Below, one piece after another: positions 57,381-64,000 of a stretch of DNA of 64,000 nucleotides. The DNA is from Rhodospirillales bacterium (lineage in GTDB: Bacteria > Pseudomonadota > Alphaproteobacteria > Rhodospirillales > Rhodospirillaceae). A program made the translations under genes and the position numbers. The notes below the pieces were generated by a model. The model saw only the letters and a list, made by a program, of their open reading frames with translations, was not told the DNA's origin and searched no databases. The DNA lies in NCBI GenBank assembly GCA_028278135.1, contig JANQEW010000029.1, positions 464,889-528,888 on the forward strand. The letters are read 5' to 3'. The first letter of the stretch is position 1, and each line of letters opens with the position of its first letter.

Positions 57381-58771
57381 TACACCTGCAGTCTCCTCAA
57401 ACCACATTGCTCCTCGTAAGAGGTATCAGCAGAATGGGCAGAATCTACTAAAAAAGTTCCATCTAGACTGTTGGATCGAATTCTGTGGATACGTAAGTTC
57501 ACTATTTTGCCTAGGAGTTTCTCCTGTGCGTTCACGGTTACCACCTGCATGTACGGACTGCGGCCAATAAGCTGGCCAACCAGCGTCCCCTTGCGATCGA
57601 GTAGAACAGGAACCTCACGGCCGAGGAATGTGGTGTTGAACATTTTTTGTTGGGCGGACAATATCCTTTGTAACCGCACCAGCCTGTCTACTTTGACGGG
57701 CTCAGGAATCTGATCAGAGGCTTGCGCGGCAGGTGTCCCTGGTCGTGGACTGAACTTGAAGGAATAAGCTTGTGCATAACCAATGCTGCGCACGAGATTC
57801 AGGGTGGCCTGGAAATCTGCTTCTGTCTCACCGGGAAACCCGACGATGAAATCACTAGACAAGGCGAGCGCCGGACATGCCTGGCGTAGCCGTTCGACGA
57901 GACGGCAATAGTCAGCGGCCGTGTGCCCACGATTCATAGCTGCAAGTATGCGATCTGATCCGGACTGCACGGGCAGGTGCAGATATGGCATGAGTCTTGG
58001 CAGATCCCGAAACGCTTTTATCAGTGAGTCATCAACGTGACAGGGATGAGAGGTGAGGAAGCGTAAGCGATATAGGTCATCAGTCTTTGCTACTAGCGCT
58101 CGTAGTAATTTCCCGAGACCCCAGTACCCCGTGCCGTCAGGACTCCTGCCATGATATGTGTTGACATTTTGTCCTATAAGTGTAATATCTCTCGCACCTG
58201 TTTCTATCAAAAATTGAGCATCGGCAAGGACGGCAGCAGCGGGGCGCGAGTATTCAGCGCCACGTGTGTAAGGCACCACACAGAAGGTACAGAACTTATT
58301 ACATCCCTCCTGCACTGGCAAAAAGACAGCAACGCCGTTGGCCTTAGGGGGAGGTATATGATTAAACTTGTCGCCCGATGGGAACTCTAAATCAGAGAAA
58401 GGTCTTGTTGCACTCTTTACTATTTCAGGGAGGCGATAATAGGTTTGTGTTCCCAGGACAATATCCACATAAGGGGCACGTTCTAGAATTTCTGCCCCGT
58501 TAGCTTGTGCTGTACAACCAATAACAACCAAAATTGTATTTTTGCCAGTGGCTTTGCGAGCCTTCTTGAAAGAACGAAGACGTCCTAGTTCTGAGAACAT
58601 CTTTTCAGCGGCCTTTTCGCGGATATAACAGGTCATGAGAATAATCATGTCGGCATCGTCTGGCCTGTCAGACGCTATGAACCCAAAAGGAGCGAGGATG
58701 TCTATTATACTGTTAGAATCATAGACATTCATTTGACAACCATAAGTTTTTATATACAATTTTCTTATCAA
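57380..58771 (-). CDS. miaB: tRNA-2-methylthio-N6-dimethylallyladenosine synthase
   Basis: Radical-SAM methylthiotransferase that modifies A37 of tRNAs reading U-starting codons. N-terminal UPF0004 domain (YIKTYGCQMNVYDS), the cluster motif CNKFCTFCVVPYTRG, GQNVNTYHG, LPVQSGSDRILAAMNR, VGFPGETEADF, and the C-terminal TRAM domain (GREVPVLLDRKGTLVGQLIGRS in part). 463 residues. Follows fur on the same strand and overlaps phoH. Confidence 0.97.
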   Translation of the reverse strand: MIRKLYIKTYGCQMNVYDSNSIIDILAPFGFIASDRPDDADMIILMTCYIREKAAEKMFSELGRLRSFKKARKATGKNTILVVIGCTAQANGAEILERAPYVDIVLGTQTYYRLPEIVKSATRPFSDLEFPSGDKFNHIPPPKANGVAVFLPVQEGCNKFCTFCVVPYTRGAEYSRPAAAVLADAQFLIETGARDITLIGQNVNTYHGRSPDGTGYWGLGKLLRALVAKTDDLYRLRFLTSHPCHVDDSLIKAFRDLPRLMPYLHLPVQSGSDRILAAMNRGHTAADYCRLVERLRQACPALALSSDFIVGFPGETEADFQATLNLVRSIGYAQAYSFKFSPRPGTPAAQASDQIPEPVKVDRLVRLQRILSAQQKMFNTTFLGREVPVLLDRKGTLVGQLIGRSPYMQVVTVNAQEKLLGKIVNLRIHRIRSNSLDGTFLVDSAHSADTSYEEQCGLRRLQV

Positions 58772-58838
58772 ATCTTTTATTTCCTAGAGTTTCATTCTCT
58801 TGAGAAAAGAGAGCATGCTAGGCTAGCATACCTGGCAT

Positions 58839-59309
58839 TTAGTGGTCACTACCTTCGTCTTTAAACTGTCGAGTAAGGGCCTCACGGCTCCCGCCCCTTC
58901 TCCCTCCAGTGGGCACGCCATACAGTTCCAACCGATGGCCCACCAACCTGTACCCGTAGTGAAGGGCAATAAGACGCTGGAGTTCTTCTATCTCTCTACT
59001 ATGAAATTCGATGACTTGTCCCGATTCGATGTCGATCAGGTGGTCATGGTGTTCGGAGGCAACTTCTTCATAACGCGCACGCCCACTGCCGAACTCGTGT
59101 CGTTTGAGAATGTTCTCAGCCTCAAGGAGACGTACTGTCCGATAGACAGTGGCAATGCTGATACGTGGATCTATCTCAGCGGCACGGCGATGTACTTCTT
59201 CTACGTCAGGGTGATCTATTGCCTCTGACAGCACCCGTGCGATTACTCGTCTCTGGTCAGTCATTTTGATTCTTTTTTCTATACAGCATTTTTCAATCCG
59301 GGAAATCAT
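58839..59309 (-). CDS. fur: Fur-family metal-responsive repressor
   Basis: Alphaproteobacterial Fur/Mur: ISRIEKCCIEKRIKMTDQRRVIARVL start, winged helix (HPDVEEVHRRAAEIDPRISIATVYRTVRLLE in parts), the metal-binding HHDHLIDIESGQVIEF and HYGYRLVGHRLELYGVP end. No C-terminal CxxC zinc site, as usual in this branch; it may sense iron or manganese. ATG 59309 follows a GTG at 59312. miaB is 67 bp downstream, the conserved pair. Confidence 0.94.
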   Translation of the reverse strand: MISRIEKCCIEKRIKMTDQRRVIARVLSEAIDHPDVEEVHRRAAEIDPRISIATVYRTVRLLEAENILKRHEFGSGRARYEEVASEHHDHLIDIESGQVIEFHSREIEELQRLIALHYGYRLVGHRLELYGVPTGGRRGGSREALTRQFKDEGSDH

Positions 59310-59510
59310 CACCGCCGTCCTGATTTACATGCTGTCCACCGCTCAGACACGCCAGGTGACACACGACAGACCGGGCATTATATGCACAGAGAAAGTACGA
59401 TGAATAAGGGAAAGTACCGGCTCGCTTATAACCAGGACAGGCACCCGTATTGGATAAGGCACTTGACAGGAGGGAGCTTTCTACATTTCTATATCTCCTC
59501 TCTGGGAGAG

Positions 59511-59586
59511 GGGGCCGTAGCTCAGTCGGGAGAGCGTCTCGTTCGCAATGAGAAGGTCAGGGGTTCGATTCCCCTTGGCTCCACCA
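59511..59586 (+). tRNA. tRNA-Ala(CGC)
   Basis: Acceptor GGGGCCG/TGGCTCC with wobble pairs, D-arm GCTCAGTCGGGAGAGC, anticodon loop TTCGCAA (anticodon CGC), T-arm GGGGTTCGATTCCCC, discriminator A, encoded CCA at 59584-59586. Its last 13 bases are the first part of a tandem repeat. Confidence 0.96.
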
Positions 59587-59609
59587 TTTTTCTTGGCTCC
59601 ACCATTTTT
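59574..59609 (+). repeat. Exact 18-bp duplication of tRNA-Ala 3' end plus T-run
   Basis: cttggctccaccattttt occurs twice head to tail. The unit spans the 3' acceptor strand, CCA and five T. Confidence 0.95.
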
Positions 59610-60404
59610 GATAAAAAAAATACATATATAAAATTTTTTAAAGAAATTAACCCATAGACACGCTCTGATAAAATTCAGAAGACGTATGAGATCTCTTTTT
59701 CAGAGAAATTTCAGGATGTCAGAGGATTCAAACAAATGGTCCGTCTCTCCACGCGGAGAGAAGTTGCGCCTCTATCGGAACGGCGCCTAGTAGCTAGTAG
59801 CTAGTAGAGCGATCTTTTAGAAGATCCCATTCTTCGAACTAGGCCTGCTCACTGAGGTATCAGGCGTCAATGCTGTTGTCGTCACTTGGTCACTTTTTCC
59901 ATATGACACGCTGTCGACGCACTCGGCAACAGCTGCCAGTCCTTTTCTTGCGGCGACTTTTTTGGGCCGGGCCGCCAACATGAAGCGCAGAACCTCCTGA
60001 ATCGTGAAAATTTTATTTTCTCAACCAAGGTGGCGATGAAATCTAAAATTATACCCTCTTGAGCATGAGCATCAACCTATAGACCCTATTGCTAGCAAAA
60101 GCATACACACATACTTCTGCTTTGCCGAGGCGGGTAAATTGCGGCCCCCAAAATCCACAAGTTCTCACGAAACTCCCCCTTACTCATTCCAGTAATGAGA
60201 GTATAGTACTGTACTTTTTAAATAGACATCACTTTGCAAATATCATTATACATCTTATAAATCGATCGTATGTCACCTTTATTCCAGTGAGCTGTTCCCA
60301 TGGAAAACTCAATGCCTCTCTGCTCTTTTCAAACGGATGAAGGTAGTTGTGGAATATCTTGGTAAGAGTAGACCATAAACAGAAAAAGAATAAAGCATCC
60401 ATTC
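59610..60404. other. 795-bp spacer, no gene recognised
   Basis: Between tRNA-Ala and hldE. Holds (ctagtag)3 and several short inverted repeats. An 83-codon frame at 60089 has no family features. No known structural RNA recognised. Confidence 0.4.
59787..59807 (+). repeat. (ctagtag)3 tandem repeat
   Basis: Three perfect 7-bp units. Confidence 0.85.
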
Positions 60405-61886
60405 ATGCTCATAGACTCTGCTCTACTAGTTTCTTTGGTAGAACGCTTTGCAGGAAATCGCGTTCTGTGTATTGGTGATGCGATGATTGATCGTTACGTG
60501 TGTGGTACTGTTGCACGCGTATCACCCGAAGCGCCTATTCCTATTTTGCATACCAACCGTGAAACGAGCATGCTAGGCGGTGCCGGCAACGTGGTGCGTA
60601 ATTTGGTTGCACTTGGTGCACGCCCTGTCTTTGTTTCAGCCCGTGGTTCTGATGCTGCCGGCGAAGAGCTTTCTGTGCTGCTTGCCCGTCATGAAGGGGT
60701 CGAAACCTATTGGATTGTGGATCCTGGACGCCAAACCCCCGTCAAAACACGATTCATGGCTCAGGCACAACAATTATTAAGAGTTGATAAAGAAACAATC
60801 ATTCAACTTTCATCTATAAGTCGTAAAATACTTTTAAAAAAAGCAATTAAAATACTAAAACATGTAAAGGTTGTTATTTTGTCAGACTACGGGAAAGGTG
60901 TACTAGCCGGTGGGATAGCGGCAGAGTTAATTGCAGCCGCTAAGGGTCGGCTTGTTCTTGTTGATCCTAAAGGGGCTGAGTACAGCAGTTATCGCGGTGC
61001 AACACTTCTCACACCAAACAAGCGTGAACTCGCTGATGCCACACGCCTTCCAACGAGCAGCGATGCCGAGGTTGTGAGCGCAGCCAAGTCTCTGATAAAG
61101 ACTTACGCGATTACAGCTGTTCTCACGACCCGCAGTCAGGATGGCATGACTCTGGTTCAGGCTGATGGGACATTTCACCATCTGCCAGCAGAAGCGCGGG
61201 AAGTTTTTGATGTTTCTGGGGCTGGTGACACCGTTGTCGCTACACTGGCTGCAGCTCTTGCATCTGGTGCGAATTTGTTGGAAGCAACGCAGCTGTCCAA
61301 CAGTGCTGCCGGTATCGTTGTCAGCAAGGTGGGAACAGCTGTCGCTTCTGCTTTAGACCTTGTCACAGCGATAGGCCATCAGAATGCTGCCACAGAAAGC
61401 GAAGAAAAGGTGGTCTCTTTTGAAGAGGCGTTGAAATTTGTGGCCCTTTGGCGACGGCACGGTCTGAAAGTAGGATTTACCAATGGTTGTTTTGACTTAC
61501 TGCATCCTGGACACGTGTATTTATTAAAAACGGCACGTTTTGCATGTGATAAGCTGGTTGTTGGTCTCAATAATGATACTTCAGTCCGGCGTCTGAAGGG
61601 AAAGGGGCGGCCAATTCAACCTGAAAAAGCTCGTGCTGTAGTGCTCGCCGCACTCAGGGACGTTGATCTGGTTGTCCCGTTTTGCGATGACACACCTCTT
61701 GTCTTGATCGCGGCTCTACGTCCTGACGTCCTTGTCAAGGGTGCTGACTACACGGTCGGAACTGTTATAGGTGCCTCTCTGGTTCAGGAATATGGAGGCA
61801 AGATTCTGCTTGCAGATAATAAAAGTATAAAATTTAGAACAACTGACACTATTACAAGAATTTCCCGCTCTAGAAAAGTTTCCTAA
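60405..61886 (+). CDS. hldE: Bifunctional heptose 7-phosphate kinase / heptose 1-phosphate adenylyltransferase
   Basis: Makes ADP-heptose for the LPS inner core. N-terminal PfkB kinase domain (about residues 1-320): RVSPEAPIPILHT, MLGGAGNVVRNLVALGA, and the catalytic GAGDTVVATLAAAL. C-terminal cytidylyltransferase-like domain (about 345-493): VGFTNGCFDLLHPGHVYLL, VVGLNNDTSVRRLKGKGRP, LVKGADYTVGTVIGA. 493 residues, normal fused form. ATG 60405. gmhA, hldD and other LPS genes are not in the window. Confidence 0.97.
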   Translation: MLIDSALLVSLVERFAGNRVLCIGDAMIDRYVCGTVARVSPEAPIPILHTNRETSMLGGAGNVVRNLVALGARPVFVSARGSDAAGEELSVLLARHEGVETYWIVDPGRQTPVKTRFMAQAQQLLRVDKETIIQLSSISRKILLKKAIKILKHVKVVILSDYGKGVLAGGIAAELIAAAKGRLVLVDPKGAEYSSYRGATLLTPNKRELADATRLPTSSDAEVVSAAKSLIKTYAITAVLTTRSQDGMTLVQADGTFHHLPAEAREVFDVSGAGDTVVATLAAALASGANLLEATQLSNSAAGIVVSKVGTAVASALDLVTAIGHQNAATESEEKVVSFEEALKFVALWRRHGLKVGFTNGCFDLLHPGHVYLLKTARFACDKLVVGLNNDTSVRRLKGKGRPIQPEKARAVVLAALRDVDLVVPFCDDTPLVLIAALRPDVLVKGADYTVGTVIGASLVQEYGGKILLADNKSIKFRTTDTITRISRSRKVS

Positions 61887-61946
61887 AAACTCGGCTGAGC
61901 TTGTCGCTGGCAGTGTTTTTCTACTCCTTTTTTTCCTCCTCGCGTA

Positions 61947-61960
61947 CGTGTACGTACACG
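61947..61960. repeat. 14-bp perfect palindrome
   Basis: CGTGTACGTACACG equals its own complement; in the hldE-queC spacer. Confidence 0.6.
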
Positions 61961-62110
61961 GCTTGAGTTCTCTCAGAAAGCAATGGGCTGCTCATTAACC
62001 ATTATTGAGAGAATATAAATGAAAAATTGATAAGAAAGAAATGAAAAAAAGAGCCACATGAAAGCTAGTGCGTGATGCGCCAATTTTTTAGGAAACAATT
62101 GTAAAGTCCT

Positions 62111-62141
62111 GAGGTTATTTATCAAGCGCTTAGGTTATTTA
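62111..62141 (+). repeat. 11-bp direct repeat just before queC
   Basis: aggttatttat at 62112 and 62132 (20-bp period); the second ends a few bases before the ATG. Confidence 0.65.
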
Positions 62142-62143
62142 TT

Positions 62144-62869
62144 ATGAATACTACTACCTTAAGCACAACCGATAAGGGGGCCCTTGTGCTATTTTCAGGC
62201 GGACAGGATTCAACTACCTGCTTGGCTTGGGCTCTCTCCCGTTTCTCACAGGTAGAGACAATTGGCTTTTTCTACGGCCAGCGCCACGCAGTCGAACTGA
62301 CATGCCGACACATGCTGCGAGATCGGCTGCTAACGGTCTTTCCTACCTGGAGCACGCGGCTTGGCCAGGACCATATGCTGAATCTCGCCCTTCCAGAAAA
62401 GGGAAGCAATGCTGTTATGGCCTGTCAAGCCGATAGTCTGCCCACCACCTTCGTACCTGGTCGTAATTTATTGTTCTTCACGTATGCAGCAGCCACTGCT
62501 TGGTCTCGTGCCCTGCGCCATTTAGTAGGTGGCATGTGTGAGACAGACTCTGCTGGCTATCCAGACTGTCGCGATGACACCTTGAAAGCACTACAAGTGA
62601 CACTGAATCTTGGTTTGGCAAGACAATTTGTGCTGCATACGCCACTCATGTGGCGAGACAAGGCTGCCACTTGGCAGCTGGCTGAATCGCTGGGAGGGGC
62701 AGTGCTGGTGGATTTGATTCGTACACACACACACACCTGTTACCGTGGCGACCGTACTAGTCTGCATGACTGGGGGTATGGCTGTGGAACATGTTCGGCT
62801 TGTTGTCTGCGTGCCAGTGGTTGGACTCACTATATACACACCAAAGGAGGGAAAGCAGACACACGTTGA
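62144..62869 (+). CDS. queC: 7-cyano-7-deazaguanine synthase
   Basis: ATP-dependent enzyme that makes preQ0 from the QueE product. PP-loop [18 protein letters not shown] near the N-terminus, [19 protein letters not shown], and the C-terminal zinc site with cysteines in HTCYRGDR and [10 protein letters not shown]. 241 residues. A run of seven AC units encodes RTHTHT just before the first zinc cysteine; a slip of one unit would break the frame. Alone; the other que genes are 28-44 kb away. Confidence 0.95.
   Translation: MNTTTLSTTDKGALVLFSGGQDSTTCLAWALSRFSQVETIGFFYGQRHAVELTCRHMLRDRLLTVFPTWSTRLGQDHMLNLALPEKGSNAVMACQADSLPTTFVPGRNLLFFTYAAATAWSRALRHLVGGMCETDSAGYPDCRDDTLKALQVTLNLGLARQFVLHTPLMWRDKAATWQLAESLGGAVLVDLIRTHTHTCYRGDRTSLHDWGYGCGTCSACCLRASGWTHYIHTKGGKADTR
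62723..62736 (+). repeat. (AC)7 run inside queC
   Basis: Seven perfect ac units in the coding sequence, 5' of the zinc-binding cysteines. Confidence 0.9.
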
Positions 62870-62977
62870 ATGGTCATGGCATGAGAAGGCCACAGAGAAA
62901 AACGATTCGCCAAAGGATTGGCATGGCGCTCTTTGCGCTTTTTTATCTCTTTGTTGAGGGATCTTTCTTGAGGTGTC

Positions 62978-62991
62978 TCTCTTTAAAGAGA
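62978..62991. repeat. 14-bp perfect palindrome
   Basis: TCTCTTTAAAGAGA in the queC/tRNA-His spacer; could be the stem of a weak terminator. Confidence 0.5.
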
Positions 62992-63108
62992 CCGCAGACA
63001 AGGCGGAAAAATGGCTTTCACTAACGGAAAACAGCATGCCCTACACACATAGCAGCGTAAGAGCGTCGCACGCACCGGGCGGCCACAGACAAGAATATCA
63101 TGAGCACC

Positions 63109-63186
63109 TGGGGTGGCTGATCGGATTCGAACCGACGACCCTTGGTACCACAAACCAATGCTCTAACCAGCTGAGCTACAGCCACC
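63109..63186 (-). tRNA. tRNA-His(GTG)
   Basis: On the minus strand: extra G at -1 paired with discriminator C, acceptor GTGGCTG/CAGCCAC, D-arm GCTCAGCTGGTTAGAGC, anticodon loop TTGTGGT (anticodon GTG), T-arm CGGTTCGAATCCG, encoded CCA. Confidence 0.97.
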
Positions 63187-63524
63187 ATCAAAAAATATTC
63201 CTGATTTTTTATTCTTTATTCTTTCATACAAAAAGGTCACATGTTCCGTCAATAGGGTAGTGTCCAGAGCATACAAGGTTTTCTCTTGCGAGCATTGTAT
63301 TGAAAATGTAGTGAATATTAATTGTAAATTATGAAATAAAAAAAGTATTGTTTATCGCTTTTTCTTTTACTAGAATCCCGAGTATTGATCGGCCATCCAT
63401 GCTTATTTTAAACTTGGTATAGTTGTTAGTTGTGCTGATACTTTTTGTATAGCCCTAGGCGCTCGTATGTTTCTTGTCACAGCATTGTGTTCGCCTAGCT
63501 AGGCGCTACTCTGGGTTCGCCGCC
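63187..63524. other. 338-bp AT-rich spacer with palindrome
   Basis: Divergent spacer between tRNA-His and the flavoprotein gene; must hold both promoters. No gene seen. A 14-bp palindrome lies close to the flavoprotein start. Confidence 0.4.
63492..63505. promoter_or_regulatory. 14-bp perfect palindrome before flavoprotein gene
   Basis: CGCCTAGCTAGGCG ends 19 bp before ATG 63525; the word taggcgct also occurs near 63456. Possible operator of a dimeric regulator. Confidence 0.45.
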
Positions 63525-64000
63525 ATGTTTGAATACCGACCGCTCTTAGAGCGGATTGCCCATGTGCTTGGGCCGGGTGGCTTGGTAACAGCCACTTCCG
63601 GCATTGAGTCCTATATGCACGAGGAACGAGGTTTGTATCATGGGCGCGCAATTGCGGTTGCTAGACCAGCTTCTACATCTGAGGCTGCTGCTGTAGTTCA
63701 GTTATGTGCCGCAGTGGGCGTCCCATTAGTTCCACAAGGTGGAAACACTAGCCTCGTAGGTGGGAGCGTTCCGTGGGAACATGGGGCTGAAATTGTCCTC
63801 TCCACCCAGCGACTGAACAATGTACGCGCTATTGACCCCCTCAACTATACCATAACAGTCGAGGCAGGCTGTCTGCTCACGGATGTACAGAGGGCTGCTG
63901 CCACCGCCGGCTGTTTTTTTCCCTTGTCTCTGGGTGCAGCAGGGAGCTGCCACATTGGCGGAAATATAGCAACTAACGCTGGCGGTTTGAACGTGCTGCG
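63525..64000 (+). CDS. FAD-linked oxidase, GlcD/D-2-hydroxyglutarate dehydrogenase type (partial)
   Basis: The first 158 codons are in the window. The PCMH-type FAD-binding fold is clear: a start MFEYRPLLERIAHVLG, VARPASTSEAAAVVQLC, VPLVPQGGNTSLVGGSVP, ITVEAGCLLTDVQRAAA and SLGAAGSCHIGGNIATNAGG. Family members oxidise D-2-hydroxy acids such as D-2-hydroxyglutarate, D-lactate or glycolate. The rest is beyond the window, so the substrate cannot be narrowed. Confidence 0.9.
   Translation, partial: MFEYRPLLERIAHVLGPGGLVTATSGIESYMHEERGLYHGRAIAVARPASTSEAAAVVQLCAAVGVPLVPQGGNTSLVGGSVPWEHGAEIVLSTQRLNNVRAIDPLNYTITVEAGCLLTDVQRAAATAGCFFPLSLGAAGSCHIGGNIATNAGGLNVL

Noticed and set aside
60089-60340. 83-codon frame upstream of hldE
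   Set aside because: No domain and no ribosome-binding site; probably chance.

Overview
The window looks like chromosomal DNA from an alphaproteobacterium. The clade markers are GapR (DUF2312), TrcR (DUF1013), an ATP12-type F1-ATPase chaperone, an alphaproteobacterial Fur followed by miaB and phoH, lnt followed by a small XRE regulator, and nusA-ylxR(L7Ae)-infB-rbfA. It is Gram-negative (Lnt, BamB, TolC, HldE, an AsmA-like protein) and probably respires oxygen (SCO/SenC copper chaperone, CobN-type cobalt insertion). I cannot name a genus. I see no transposase, integrase, phage gene, CRISPR array or rRNA gene. By my own tally about 83% of the window is coding. Many gene orders usually conserved in the class are broken into pieces.

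Layout. 0-4 kb: end of nusA, ylxR, infB, rbfA and a tRNA-Ser. 4-10 kb (minus): a phosphoenolpyruvate mutase/nucleotidyltransferase fusion overlapping der, then bamB and a YfgM-like gene; NUDIX hydrolase on plus. 10-19 kb: ispH, cobN, ndk, moaA, mobA, queA. 19-26 kb: grxD, purS, a metal-ligand-rich Spy/CpxP-like protein, tRNA-Leu, asd, pmbA/tldE, a shortened AsmA, an ABC-2 permease without an ATPase. 26-33 kb: ilvD, gapR, an acyl-CoA synthetase, tRNA-Thr, tRNA-Arg, gloB, enoyl-CoA hydratase. 33-38 kb: queE-queD, elbB, a GT2 glycosyltransferase coupled to a TVP38/DedA-type protein, a BadI-like hydrolase. 38-47 kb: SemiSWEET, SCO, cobB, rplY-pth, purD, pheA, trcR. 47-51 kb: class II ribonucleotide reductase nrdJ. 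51-59 kb: lnt-xre, atp12, tolC, and on minus phoH-miaB-fur. 59-64 kb: tRNA-Ala, hldE, queC, tRNA-His and the start of a GlcD-like flavoprotein.

Functional threads. Vitamin B12: cobN and cobB make the corrin, nrdJ uses it. Queuosine: queA, queC, queD and queE are all present but in three separate places. Molybdenum cofactor: moaA and mobA diverge from a shared AT-rich spacer. Phosphonate: a PepM-cytidylyltransferase-like fusion without the usual neighbouring decarboxylase or transaminase. Envelope: BamB, Lnt, TolC, HldE, GT2/TVP38.

The most unusual signal is at DNA level: more than twenty short direct or tandem duplications (units about 7-24 bp) lie in spacers, at tRNA ends and across stop codons, with two simple or tandem repeats inside genes (moaA, queC). 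One duplicates the 3' end of tRNA-Ala including CCA and the following T-run. Several perfect palindromes also sit in spacers. I did not find one clear new multi-gene system; the best candidates for follow-up are the repeat pattern, the PepM fusion and the metal-ligand-rich Spy-like protein.
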